A DNA stretch of 12,602 bases from CAYYNP01 sp964472545. Its GTDB lineage: Bacteria > Planctomycetota > Planctomycetia > Pirellulales > Thermoguttaceae. Positions 1-8,277 of this stretch are shown here, piece by piece. Numbering within the stretch: the stretch's first letter is position 1; the number at the start of each line of letters is the position of its first letter. Both the position numbers and the translations under genes were made by a program. The notes under the pieces were generated by a model. It did no database searches. It was not told where the DNA came from and saw only the letters and a list, made by a program, of their open reading frames with translations. The stretch is taken from the NCBI GenBank assembly GCA_964472545.1, contig CAYYNP010000286.1, forward strand, positions 1-12,602, in the 5' to 3' direction.

Positions 1-8
1 TCGTCGAC

Positions 9-34
9 GGAGCCAGTCCCCTTTTTCGGGCTCC
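9..34. repeat. short inverted repeat (hairpin)
   Basis: A 6-bp inverted repeat, GGAGCC (9-14) and GGCTCC (29-34), encloses a 14-nt loop with a CCCC and a T5 run. The T run is in the loop and does not follow the stem, so this is not a normal intrinsic terminator on the plus strand. It could be a remnant of an interspersed repeat or a chance hairpin. Nothing else is recognised between it and the gene starting at 231. Confidence 0.3.
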
Positions 35-230
35 CGCACACTTTGCAGTTCTCCTTCTCGCCAGGGGGCCACAATCGACGGCCGTCGGCCGAAAGTGTAT
101 AGTGCCATACCGTGGCCGGGGCCGGTCCGCCGATGGCTCGACGACGTCGACCATCCCTCGTGGGGCGGCCCATCGTGGAGCTGCTGGAGCCGGCGTTTCA
201 CCGAAGAGCGAGAAGAGAGGTTCTATCGTC

Positions 231-2483
231 ATGCCGAAGAGATACACGGTGAAGTCGTTACGCCTTGCACTCTGCTCGCTTGCGTTGCTGGCCGCGTGCC
301 GGCACGTTTGCGGCGCGGCCGTCCGGGTCGAGGTCATCGATCACAGTTCGCCGGCGGAATTTGCCACCGCGGAGATTCGTTCCGCGATCAACCAAGCTAC
401 ACCGAAACCGCAAGGGGACTGGCGAATAGCGATTCGCCTGGTCTCCGGCGACGCAGCCGACGGCATCCGCCCGGAGGGTTTTCGCATCCGCCGAACGACG
501 CACGGCGAAACGCAACGCATCGACGTTTTGGCGATCGATCCGGCCGGTCTGCTCTACGGCGGGCTGGAAGTGGCCGAGATCGTTCGCACGCTGGGCATCC
601 AGCGCGTGGCCGACGACCTACAGAATCCCCACATGCGGATGCGCGGCACCAAGTTCAACTGCCCGTTGGACGTCCGCACGCCGAGCTACACCGACGTCTG
701 CGACGCGGCCCAGATCAACATCCCCGAGATGTGGAGCCTCGACTTCTGGAAGGAGTACATCGACACGCTGGCCCGCTATCGATACAACTTCGTTTCGCTT
801 TGGAGCCTGCATCCGTTCCCGTCGCTGGTGAAGGTGCCCGACTATCCCGAGGTGGCGCTGAGCGACGTCTGGCGATCGAAGGTCGATTGGAAAGAAGACT
901 ATCCACTACAAGGCCGGGGGTTCGTCACCGAAGAGATCCTGGCCGACGTGGAGGTCGTCCGGCGGATGACGATCCAGCAGAAGATCGACCATTGGCGTCA
1001 GGTGATGGCCTACGGCAGGTCGCGCAACGTCGACTTCTACTTTGTCACCTGGAACATCTTCACCTACGGCACGTACGGGAAACACGGCATCACCGACGAC
1101 ATCGACAACACCACGACCGTCGACTACTTCCGCAAGAGCGTGGCGGAGATGTTTCGCACTTACCCGCATCTGGCCGGCGTCGGCCTGACCACCGGCGAAA
1201 ACATGCCCGGGGCGAGCTTTCAGGCCAAGGAAGACTGGGCCATGGCGACCTACGGCCGGGGCGTACTCGACGCTGCCCGGCGGCAACCGGATCGCAAGAT
1301 CACCTTCATCCACCGCCAACACATGGCCAAGGCCACCGACATCTCACGCACGTTCAAACCGTTGATCGACGCGCCGAACGTCGACTTCATCTTCAGCTTC
1401 AAATACGCCAAGGCCCACGTCTACAGCGCCACGCGGCAACCGTATCATCACGACTTCGTCGAGGACCTCGGCCAGATGCAGACGATCTGGACGTTGCGCA
1501 ACGACGACGTCTACTATTTCCGTTTCGGCGCGGCCGATTTCGTCCGCGAATTCGTCCGCAACATCCCGCACGACGTCTCGCGAGGCTACTACTTCGGGTC
1601 CGATCAATACATCTGGGGGCGTGAATTCCTGCAGCGCGGCACGGACCGGCGCGTGTTGGAAATCGACAAGCACTGGATGCAATGGCTGCTTTGGGGACGC
1701 TTTGGCTACGACCCCGACTTGTCCAACGACCGGCTGCGGGCGATCGTCGCCGACCGCTATGCGCTGGATCCGGCCGACGGCGCCCGGCTGTTGGCCGCCT
1801 GGCAGAACGCCTCGACGATCTACCCATTGACCACCGGACTGCACTGGGGTTCGCTCGATTTCCAGTGGTACATCGAGGGCTGTCAGAGCCGTCCGAGCTA
1901 CGCCCAGAACGAGACGGGCTTCCACGACGTCAACCGCTTTATCAATCTCCCGCCACACGCGATGAGCAACTGCCTTTCGATTCCCGACTTTGCGAAATCC
2001 CCTCAGACGGCGGCAGCCTCGGGCAAACGGACGCCGTTGCAGGTGGCCGACGCGCTGGATCGTCACGCGAGCCGTGCGCTGGAGTTGCTGAAGACGATCC
2101 CGCAAAGCGACTGCGCGGAACTGCAACGCACGTTGGCCGATATCCGTATCGTGGCCAACCTGGGGTTCTACTACGCCGACAAGATCCGCGGCGCCACGCA
2201 CTTGGCCGTCTTCCGCGAGTCGAACGATCCACGTGCCAAGGCCCGGTCGATCGAGCACCTGGTCGCCGCGGCCCGGCATTGGCACGACTATGCCACGGCG
2301 GCACTTGCGCATCACAAGAACCCGCTCTGGACCAACCGCGTGGGCTACGTCGACTGGAAGGAGAACTACCGGCACGCATTGCAGGACGTCCGCATCGCCG
2401 GCGGCGATCCGGCCGCCGAAGGCTTGCCGGCGACCGTCGACGCCGAGGCAGAACCGGTCGCCCGGCCACATCGGCGGCCGTGA
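231..2483 (+). CDS. exported alpha-glucuronidase-like (GH67/GH20-type) TIM-barrel protein
   Basis: A 750-aa protein. I chose ATG 231 because a GAGAGG Shine-Dalgarno lies at 215-220 and the product then starts with a signal peptide. An upstream in-frame ATG at 102 adds 43 residues of non-signal-like sequence. The N-terminus has K/R residues, a hydrophobic core (about 10-22) and LLAAC at 19-23, a possible lipobox with Cys23; a later VCGA site could instead be a signal peptidase I site. Residues about 35-125 resemble the alpha/beta domain that precedes the barrel in GH67 and GH20 enzymes, with the DPAGLLYGGLEVAE helix typical of that fold. The barrel follows, with RMRGTKFN, an FWKEYIDTLARYRYN helix, FYFVTWNIF and GVGLTTGENM. 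Glu323 in TTGEN sits where a barrel acid catalyst would be expected. Polysaccharide hydrolysis is inferred from fold only; the substrate cannot be read. It points towards the minus-strand operon, with stops 12 bp apart, and is not part of it. Confidence 0.8.
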   Translation: MPKRYTVKSLRLALCSLALLAACRHVCGAAVRVEVIDHSSPAEFATAEIRSAINQATPKPQGDWRIAIRLVSGDAADGIRPEGFRIRRTTHGETQRIDVLAIDPAGLLYGGLEVAEIVRTLGIQRVADDLQNPHMRMRGTKFNCPLDVRTPSYTDVCDAAQINIPEMWSLDFWKEYIDTLARYRYNFVSLWSLHPFPSLVKVPDYPEVALSDVWRSKVDWKEDYPLQGRGFVTEEILADVEVVRRMTIQQKIDHWRQVMAYGRSRNVDFYFVTWNIFTYGTYGKHGITDDIDNTTTVDYFRKSVAEMFRTYPHLAGVGLTTGENMPGASFQAKEDWAMATYGRGVLDAARRQPDRKITFIHRQHMAKATDISRTFKPLIDAPNVDFIFSFKYAKAHVYSATRQPYHHDFVEDLGQMQTIWTLRNDDVYYFRFGAADFVREFVRNIPHDVSRGYYFGSDQYIWGREFLQRGTDRRVLEIDKHWMQWLLWGRFGYDPDLSNDRLRAIVADRYALDPADGARLLAAWQNASTIYPLTTGLHWGSLDFQWYIEGCQSRPSYAQNETGFHDVNRFINLPPHAMSNCLSIPDFAKSPQTAAASGKRTPLQVADALDRHASRALELLKTIPQSDCAELQRTLADIRIVANLGFYYADKIRGATHLAVFRESNDPRAKARSIEHLVAAARHWHDYATAALAHHKNPLWTNRVGYVDWKENYRHALQDVRIAGGDPAAEGLPATVDAEAEPVARPHRRP

Positions 2484-2495
2484 TGCTCCACGGCC

Positions 2496-3906
2496 CTAGT
2501 CGATCAGCCCGTCCAGATCCAAATCGTCGATGTCCGGCACCCGATCCTCGTATTGCTTGGGCTCGACGGGCGGACCGGGTGGCTGGCGGGTTACCGGCCG
2601 GCCGGCTTCGAGCGTGTCGGCCAGGTACTCCAGGTAGGCGATGAAGTCGGTGCACCGCTTTCGGTCCTCGGCCTTCTTCAGGCCGAACGTGGCCGCCAGG
2701 ACGTCGTCGGCCGAGATCTCGGCCAGCCACTGCCTCTCCTCGGCAATCGCCGCCCGCATCGCCGGCACGGCGTCGCGGTCGAGTGAGAGCACGAGCTTGC
2801 CGGCCCGTTCGCGAAGCGTGACCCAGCCGGGGTGCAGGCTGTACGGCGCGCGGACGTAGGTGCGGCAGACGGCCGCAACGACGCCGGGCATCTTCTGCAC
2901 GTCGGCGTCCCACTGGGCGAGCAACACGGCGGTGGCCTGGATCTGCGGACCATCGGAGAACATGCCCCGCAGCGGCAGCGTATTGGCCGTGTCGCGTTGG
3001 AAACGGGCCAGCGTCGCGATCGCCTGCCGCGAGACGGCCCGGTCCTTGTAGCGCGCGATCAGCCCGTGGGCCGTACCCCAACTCCGGGCCACGTTCTTCG
3101 GCCTGGCGCTGGAATAGATGCCGATCTTGACGTCCGTGTCGGGGTCCTCGATAAAACCGCGGGCCATCTCCAAGGCGGCGGAGCGGAGGGCCAGATCGGG
3201 GCTCTGGGCCAGCCTCAAAGCGATCTCGCGTACGTCCGCGTTGTCGATCTTGGCGTCCTTAAGGAAGCCGACGATCGAGGCGGCCAGATTCGGATCGTCG
3301 ATCAACGTCTTCATCTGCCCGATCAGCCTCCGGGTTTCCGGAGTGTCTTGCGGGGCGTCGCCTTGGTTGGTCTTGCGGATCTCGATCAGCGCGGCCATCG
3401 CCCCTTGGCGAACCAGAGGATGCGTGTCGGTCACCAGTTTCTCCAACAACGGCGTCGCTTCGTCGCCCCGTTCGGCCAGCGTCTTGATCACGAACCAGCC
3501 GGCGTGGCCGTTGGGATGCGCGAGGTGGCGCGCCAGCGTTTCGGTGGGCATCTTCCGATAGTTGGCCGTCATCAACTCTTCGACCTGCTCGGAGTTCATC
3601 GCCCAGCCGTTGGCCAACGCATTGGATGTATCGGCGAGCAGGATCCCCACGACGATAGCTAGGGTGGCCGGGGCAAAGCGCAGCGGTGCCCCGGGATTCC
3701 TCTTCCGGGGGGGGGCGGGGCGCACCCCCCCCCCCCCCCCCGAGAAAGGCCGCGCCCCCCCCGGGCCCCCCGGGTGGGNNNNNNNNNNGGCAATCGCGTG
3801 GGGGGGCCGGGGGTTGCGTTGGGGGGGCGTTCGCTCGGCCCCCCCCCGGCCCACCCCGATAGTCTGCCGTCGCCGGCGCAAGGCCCGCGTTTGTGCAGCT
3901 CATCAT
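2496..3906 (-). CDS. secreted HEAT-repeat protein, 5' end broken by assembly gap
   Basis: The continuous frame runs from the TAG at 2496-2498 to about 3690. It encodes a hydrophobic signal segment (APATLAIVVGILLA, then ALA-NG as likely cleavage site near 3612), followed by helical pairs typical of HEAT/armadillo repeats, such as TLARHLAHPNGHAGWFVIKT, PLVRQGAMAALIEI and LALRSAALEMARGF. The protein ends in DIDDLDLDGLID. The 5' part falls in G/C homopolymer sequence with ten Ns. The only convincing start is ATG 3906 (or 3903), preceded by TAGGACG and 17 nt after the upstream stop. It reads MMSCTNAGLAPAT and then loses frame in the junk. The same APAT recurs at the good signal peptide, so the real protein probably runs MMSCTNAGLAPAT-LAIVVG. 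Function is unknown; HEAT solenoids usually bind proteins. It is the last gene of the operon. The start is inferred; the body is secure. Confidence 0.72.
3645..3897. repeat. degraded duplicate flanking the gap (3645-3689 and 3851-3897)
   Basis: On the plus strand both flanks contain, in the same order, CCCAC, CGATAG, a CT-rich or G-rich step, GCCGG, GCAA(A/G)GC and a terminal GTGC. They differ by G/C substitutions and single-base indels. On the minus strand both translate an APAT peptide. This looks like two error-containing readings of the same locus at the ends of two contigs and not a true repeat. Confidence 0.55.
3690..3850. other. assembly gap with low-quality G/C homopolymer flanks
   Basis: Ten Ns (3779-3788) are flanked by runs of 7 to 20 G or C, including a C20 stretch near 3725-3741 and repeated G7 blocks at 3799-3830. 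Nothing comparable occurs elsewhere in the window. This is typical of low-quality read ends scaffolded with a fixed-size gap. No biological reading of this stretch should be trusted. Confidence 0.85.
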
Positions 3907-3923
3907 GATCGTCGTCCTATCGA

Positions 3924-6389
3924 TTACAGGTCGTCCAACAGGTCATCCAAATTCGGCACTACCGGCGGCCCGGCCTTGATCCCCAGGTCTACCGTGCCGT
4001 CGGCGGTCAATCGTGCGGCCAACACGTTTGGCCCCTTCTTCCGCAATACGTCGGAGATATTCGGCCGCAGGTAGAGGTCGCCCTGGCGGACGTCGGCCAG
4101 CTTGAAGCCGTTGAGGTAGACTTCGCCGCTGGCCCCGCGGGTGGTCAGTTGCAGATGCTTGTACGCCGAGGGAGCGGCCAGCGTGGTGAACGTGCGGCGC
4201 AGCAGAAACTCGTCGCCCCGGCCGACGTTGACCGCCCCACGATGCACGCGCCAGGCGGCCGCGTCGAAGTCCGGCTGGTGCCAATCGGCCGGCGGATGGC
4301 TGTCGGCCGCAATCTTGTAGATGCGGTACGTCTCGCCTTGCGAGTCTTTCGACTTCGCGGCCAGCGGGAGAATGTACTCCCAATCGTAGCAGGGCGGCTC
4401 GTTCGGATCGTAGGCGAAGGCCCGCGTCTGCGGCTCGATCGTCGCCCTGGGCTGCCGTCTGCGGATCGTGTCGATGGCCGGCAGGCGCTCGCGCAGGCGT
4501 GCGATCTCGGGCCGCGTTTCGCCGAGGAGCCTTTCCAGAGCGTCGAGTTGCTCGCGGGCGAGTTTGGTCTCGCCCGACGCGATGTTTCCCGCCGCAAGCT
4601 CCAGCGACGCAGCAACATGATGCTCCATGCGCCGATAGGCCGCCAGAAGCTGCGTAGCGTATTCTTGGTGCGGTTTCGTGGCGTTGGCTGTGTAGGCGGC
4701 GAGCCGCTGGTGCAGCGGCTGCCATCGTTTCTGTTTGTAAAGGTCGGCCGCTTCTGCCAGCGCATCGTTCGGCGGGCGCATGGCAAACACGCTCGGTGGA
4801 GCCCCGGTAACGTAGATCTTCTTCCGCGGCAGCATGAACGCCATCCCCACGGCCGCCGTCTGGCCGATCGGATACGAAAAGTGGCCGCCGCGGAGGAACT
4901 TGATGCCGCCTTCGCGAGTGCGGGCCAACTCGTAGTACCAGACCAGGTTGTTCATGAACGCCTGGAACTCGTCCGGCGGTCCCAATGCCGCTCCGGCGGG
5001 CCCCCAACTGAAGTTGAAGATCCCTTCGCCGTGGCCGCGTTCCCGGGCCATCCACATGTAGCAGACCGTGCGGCCCCAGCGACGTGCAACGGTCTCTTCA
5101 TCGAAGAACCTGAACGTCAGCGCCCCCATCGAGGCCATGCCGTTGTCCATCCGTCCGCCGCGATTGCCGCCGCGATGGTTGCCGTACGGTGCGCTGCCGC
5201 CGATGAAGCGGCCAAAATAGCGGATCGATTGGGCCAGCCGCGGCTCGTCCATCTCAACGCCGCACCGCCGGGCCAACGCCAGCCCCATCAGTGCCACGAA
5301 GCCCACGTTGTTCACCTCGCCGTAGCCGCTGCACGGGCAGCCGTGTCCCCAGCCGCCGGCCGCACTCTGTCCGTTTTGCAGGATCGTCTTGTGATACGTG
5401 ATCGCCGGCAACGCGGCCGAATCGCCGGTCAGCAGGTAATACTCGCAGAGATTGACCAGCGTGTAGGCCGAGCCCCAACTTCGCCCGCCGGCCGGCTCGG
5501 GATACGCGTCCTTGATCATCCCGCGGTAGAAGTGCCGACGGACCATGTCCAACGCCGCGTCGTCGCCGGAACCCATCATGAACAACGGGCCCCAAAACCC
5601 ACCGCCGCCGTAGTGGACGCCGATCAGGCTGCCGGGCTCGTTCTCCAGGATGAACTGGACCATCCGGTCGCCGATCGCCTTCGAGCGCGGGCAGTCGTAG
5701 GGCCACGTGCGGCTGTAGGCTCCGCTGATGCCGAGTTCGATCCGCGCATTGAACGACTTACCGCTGCGGACCACGTGCAGCGTGAGCACGCCGCCGAGTG
5801 CGTCGGTTTGTGCCTCGGCCAGCGCGAAACCGAGCGGGACGCGGGGATCGCGGCGATGGCGGAACATCCGGCCGTTGGCCCCGACGATCACGTCGTCGAC
5901 TTCAAGCGCGCCCTCGGCCGGGCTGCCCGGCTCGATGAAGCTGACGACGACCTCCGGGCGCAGGTCGACGTCGCGGATGTGGGCCCCGGTGATGCCCATC
6001 CGGTAGATCTCGGCCAGCCGCGGGCGGCCGCTGAAGGTGTAGTAACGGTAGTCGCGGTCGAGCTGCCGTTGCTGTTGCCCGGTGAAGTCGATCGCTAGCG
6101 GTTCCCGGGCGGCGAAGATCGCGCGCATATCGGGCTGTGCGGCGGCAAGTTCGGCCGAGCTGGCCAGTTCGCCCAGCACGCTGGAGTGCGTGATCTCGGT
6201 TTCGTGGTTGTTGTCGCGCACGCCCGCCAGGGCCTCGGCCACGAGATCGTCTGGCGAGTCGTCGGCCAGGGCGAGGGCCGGGATGCCGGCAGCGAGCAAG
6301 GAGAGCACGATACGGGTGAGCGCGCTCAGAGGACGGGGGCTAGGGGCTAGGGACGAGGGGCTAGGGGCGACGGGCGGAGGAGATACCAC
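3924..6389 (-). CDS. secreted PDZ plus alpha-toroid protein, DUF6288-like
   Basis: An 821-aa protein if started at GTG 6389. I prefer this start because GGAGG lies 8 nt upstream and because every start further up (ATG 6605, GTG 6620) would translate an interspersed repeat. A signal peptide follows, with hydrophobic core LTRIVLSLLAAG at 24-35 and cleavage after ALALA near residue 42. Residues about 120-218 form a PDZ-like domain with the signature FIEPGSPAEGALEVDDVIVG. Residues about 233-523 are a helical toroid-like domain with glycine-rich GGWGHGCPCSGYGEVNN and NRGGRMDNGMASMGALTF, matching the family I know as DUF6288. A charged helical region follows (about 541-643), then a beta-sandwich with EVYLNGFKLADV, like the jelly-roll domains of glycosidases (about 690-800), then the tail NLDDLLDDL. 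The enzymatic role is unknown; PDZ plus toroid suggests peptide or polysaccharide binding in the periplasm. It follows the DUF4159 gene and precedes the HEAT-repeat gene by 17 nt. Confidence 0.85.
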   Translation of the reverse strand: MVSPPPVAPSPSSLAPSPRPLSALTRIVLSLLAAGIPALALADDSPDDLVAEALAGVRDNNHETEITHSSVLGELASSAELAAAQPDMRAIFAAREPLAIDFTGQQQRQLDRDYRYYTFSGRPRLAEIYRMGITGAHIRDVDLRPEVVVSFIEPGSPAEGALEVDDVIVGANGRMFRHRRDPRVPLGFALAEAQTDALGGVLTLHVVRSGKSFNARIELGISGAYSRTWPYDCPRSKAIGDRMVQFILENEPGSLIGVHYGGGGFWGPLFMMGSGDDAALDMVRRHFYRGMIKDAYPEPAGGRSWGSAYTLVNLCEYYLLTGDSAALPAITYHKTILQNGQSAAGGWGHGCPCSGYGEVNNVGFVALMGLALARRCGVEMDEPRLAQSIRYFGRFIGGSAPYGNHRGGNRGGRMDNGMASMGALTFRFFDEETVARRWGRTVCYMWMARERGHGEGIFNFSWGPAGAALGPPDEFQAFMNNLVWYYELARTREGGIKFLRGGHFSYPIGQTAAVGMAFMLPRKKIYVTGAPPSVFAMRPPNDALAEAADLYKQKRWQPLHQRLAAYTANATKPHQEYATQLLAAYRRMEHHVAASLELAAGNIASGETKLAREQLDALERLLGETRPEIARLRERLPAIDTIRRRQPRATIEPQTRAFAYDPNEPPCYDWEYILPLAAKSKDSQGETYRIYKIAADSHPPADWHQPDFDAAAWRVHRGAVNVGRGDEFLLRRTFTTLAAPSAYKHLQLTTRGASGEVYLNGFKLADVRQGDLYLRPNISDVLRKKGPNVLAARLTADGTVDLGIKAGPPVVPNLDDLLDDL

Positions 6390-6397
6390 GGCCGCTG

Positions 6398-6402
6398 CCT
6401 CC
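6398..6402 (-). promoter_or_regulatory. Shine-Dalgarno GGAGG for GTG 6389
   Basis: The minus strand reads GGAGG, then CAGCGGCC, then GTG. This is the strongest ribosome binding site I found in the operon and the main reason for starting the PDZ/DUF6288-like gene at 6389. Confidence 0.5.
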
Positions 6403-6436
6403 GAGTGCCGGCGGATAATGCCGCAGCTCTTACACA

Positions 6437-6490
6437 GTAGCCGTCTAGCTCCGCGAGACGAGGTGACATCTCGCGGAGCGAGATGACTAC
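6437..6490. repeat. REP pair (BIME-1)
   Basis: Two GTAG-headed hairpins lie in inverted orientation. The first is GTAG (6437-6440) followed by CGTCTAGC-TCC-GCGAGACG, with one stem mismatch. The second, read on the minus strand, is GTAG (6490-6487) followed by TC and ATCTCGC-TCC-GCGAGAT. The layout (a conserved GTAG at the foot of an imperfect hairpin, two units facing outward) is that of REP/BIME elements mobilised by RAYT transposases in other bacteria. Confidence 0.75.
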
Positions 6491-6628
6491 TGACCCGATC
6501 TACAGTGACTCTCAACACCCGACCCCTAGTCCCTAGCCCCGAATCCCTAGCCCCCAGTCCACGTCGATCACCCCCTGGGTCGCGTCTTTTCATCGCATCG
6601 CTCATAACGGATCGATTCACGGCAACGC

Positions 6629-8263
6629 CTACTCTTCAAAGTGAATCCGGTAGTACTGGTTGAACGTATAATACATCACGTTGATCCCCAACCGATACGC
6701 CTGCTCGGCGACCGCGGCATCGGCGCCGGAATGGCCCGACTTCCAGGCGTCGTTGACGTCGCCGGGGTGATAGAAGACGACCCAGCGGCCGGCGTCGCGG
6801 ATGCCCAACGCCCGCTCGCCGGCGTGATGCCACAGTGGCGGGGCCCCGTTGGGGAATCGATACGGGGCCTCGAAGATCGGGTCGTCGAACGCGATTCGGC
6901 TGAGCGACTTTTCGGGAAAGACCCGACGCAGCGCCCGCACCACCGCCGTGTGGAACACGCCGCCGCCGTTGTCGATGAACAGGCAGCCGCCCTCTTCGAT
7001 GCAGTACCAGCGGAGCGTCTTGACCTCTTCGGCCGAGAGATCGATACCGCCTTTGCCGGTGAGGAAGACGAACGGCGGGCTGCGCTTCTCGGGAAAGTGG
7101 CGCAGCCGCGGGATTTCGATGTGCTCGGTGTCGTCGGCGATCTTGAAGCCGGTGACCTCGCGGAACCGCAGCAGCAGGTTGTAGTCGGCCCCTTTGCCCA
7201 TGTCTTGGTCCCAATCGCCGCCGGCGTATTTCAGCCGGATGAAGCGTATCTTGCCGTCGACGAGTCCCTGCGGCCAGCCGCCGGGCCCTTTGCCGCCGCG
7301 GCCAAGGTTGCCGCCCTTGCCGACCTGGGCCTTGTATTGATCGGAAGTCCGCCGGTCCAAATCGTCGGCGGTCGTCACGTCGCTCAGCTTGGGTTGCTGG
7401 AGGATGAACGGGCTCCACCGATTGACGATCAGCTTCTTCTGCTTCGGCGGCCGCTTCTTCATCTTCACCACCACCTGCACCGCCGGTTCGCCGCGGCCCT
7501 TGATCAGGCCGTAGGGCTCCTCTTCGCCGAGGTTCCTAAGCAGATGCGTGAGCAGGGGAACCAGCAGCACCAGCAGGAACAGAAGTATCGACCAGCCGAC
7601 CGAACTGCGAAACCGCGTGTCGCCGCCGTCGGTCCGCAGGGCGTCGGCCACGCGATCGGCCCAGGACGCACCGGCCGGCGCCGTGCGGGTGTAGGCCCGG
7701 CGCGTGGTGCGAAGCCAAACGGCCACCAGCATTACCAACGGTGGGATCGCCGCCAACAGCAGCGGCACGCCCAAGGAAATCCAATGCTCGTTGCGGGTCT
7801 CTTTCGAGTAGAGCCGGTAATCGAAGTCGTGCAACAGGGCCGGTACCGAAGTTGCCAGCCAGAACAGCCACACCCACAACGCGGCGAACACAGCGGCTGC
7901 GATACGCTGCGCGAAAAGCGCCCAGCCGCGTGGAATCCAGGCCAGCAAGGCCGCCCAGCCGCACGCGCCGGCCACGATTCCCGCGGCCACGGCCAGCCGC
8001 TGCACGCCGTCGGGAACCCCCTCGCGCTCGAGCTGCTCGGCCAGTTCGGGCGAGAGCCGCACGTGTTCGGCCGCCCGATCGACGAAGTCCGGCAGGCCAC
8101 GCCATATCACGACGCCCATCGCCGCCAACAGCAGAAAGCCGAAACAGAGCTTCGTCGGCAGCGGCACGAAGGCCAATAGCCAGCGCGCGCCCGCCGCCAC
8201 GCCGCGCACGCCTCCGGCGGCGATGCGATGCACGGCGGAAAGTGTGCGATAGGCGTACTTCAT
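6629..8263 (-). CDS. membrane-anchored DUF4159 domain protein
   Basis: A 544-aa protein starting at ATG 8263, 14 nt after the stop of the TolA-like gene. No clear Shine-Dalgarno is present, so translation may depend on coupling. The N-terminal half has five hydrophobic segments at about 38-55, 89-110, 119-144, 161-184 and 222-243. A basic stretch (MKKRPPKQKK, 268-277) and a glycine-rich linker (315-334) follow. Residues about 338-540 are a DUF4159 domain: FIRLKYAGGDWDQD, then FVFLTGKGGIDLSAEEV, GGCLFIDNGGG, DDPIFEAPY, GRWVVFYHPGDVNDAW and YRLGINVMYYTFNQY. DUF4159 has a glutamine-amidotransferase-like fold with no known activity. In planctomycetes and relatives it often occurs near MoxR/VWA or ExbB/ExbD-type genes (from memory). 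The domain probably lies on the periplasmic side, but topology with five segments is uncertain. It belongs to the motor operon. Confidence 0.88.
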   Translation of the reverse strand: MKYAYRTLSAVHRIAAGGVRGVAAGARWLLAFVPLPTKLCFGFLLLAAMGVVIWRGLPDFVDRAAEHVRLSPELAEQLEREGVPDGVQRLAVAAGIVAGACGWAALLAWIPRGWALFAQRIAAAVFAALWVWLFWLATSVPALLHDFDYRLYSKETRNEHWISLGVPLLLAAIPPLVMLVAVWLRTTRRAYTRTAPAGASWADRVADALRTDGGDTRFRSSVGWSILLFLLVLLVPLLTHLLRNLGEEEPYGLIKGRGEPAVQVVVKMKKRPPKQKKLIVNRWSPFILQQPKLSDVTTADDLDRRTSDQYKAQVGKGGNLGRGGKGPGGWPQGLVDGKIRFIRLKYAGGDWDQDMGKGADYNLLLRFREVTGFKIADDTEHIEIPRLRHFPEKRSPPFVFLTGKGGIDLSAEEVKTLRWYCIEEGGCLFIDNGGGVFHTAVVRALRRVFPEKSLSRIAFDDPIFEAPYRFPNGAPPLWHHAGERALGIRDAGRWVVFYHPGDVNDAWKSGHSGADAAVAEQAYRLGINVMYYTFNQYYRIHFEE

Positions 8264-8277
8264 GCGGCGTCGATCTG

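Larger units (their letters stand above)
6335..6555. repeat. composite inverted-repeat element with CCCTAG-rich arms
   Basis: The left arm (6335-6371) is made of GGGGCTAGGG units. The right arm (6520-6555) carries the complementary CCCTAG(T/C)CCC units. The arms pair imperfectly and enclose about 150 bp containing a BIME (6437-6490). It resembles a small non-autonomous mobile element or a repeat nested around a REP pair. No transposase is encoded. It occupies most of the space between the DUF4159 stop (6631) and the signal peptide of the next gene, and remains open in the reading frame of that gene. Confidence 0.6.

Noticed and set aside
1344..2471. 375-codon open frame on the minus strand
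   Set aside because: Antisense to the glycosidase-like gene; high GC keeps the frame open. The sense frame has a signal peptide and conserved barrel motifs.
2484..2495. terminator between the two convergent genes
   Set aside because: Only 12 bp separate the stops and no hairpin is present there.
3720..3850. long C and G runs as a G-quadruplex or phase-variable tract
   Set aside because: They border Ns, are present on both sides of an apparent false duplication and are irregular in a way typical of bad read ends.
4149..6098. 649-codon open frame on the plus strand
   Set aside because: It is the antisense shadow of the PDZ/DUF6288-like gene, Arg/His/Gly-rich, with no recognisable domain.
6335..6555. 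CCCTAG units as telomere-like repeats
   Set aside because: They are short, irregular and arranged as inverted arms around a REP pair inside an operon.
6641..8179. 512-codon open frame on the plus strand
   Set aside because: Antisense to the DUF4159 gene, whose motifs and membrane segments are clear; the shadow has none.
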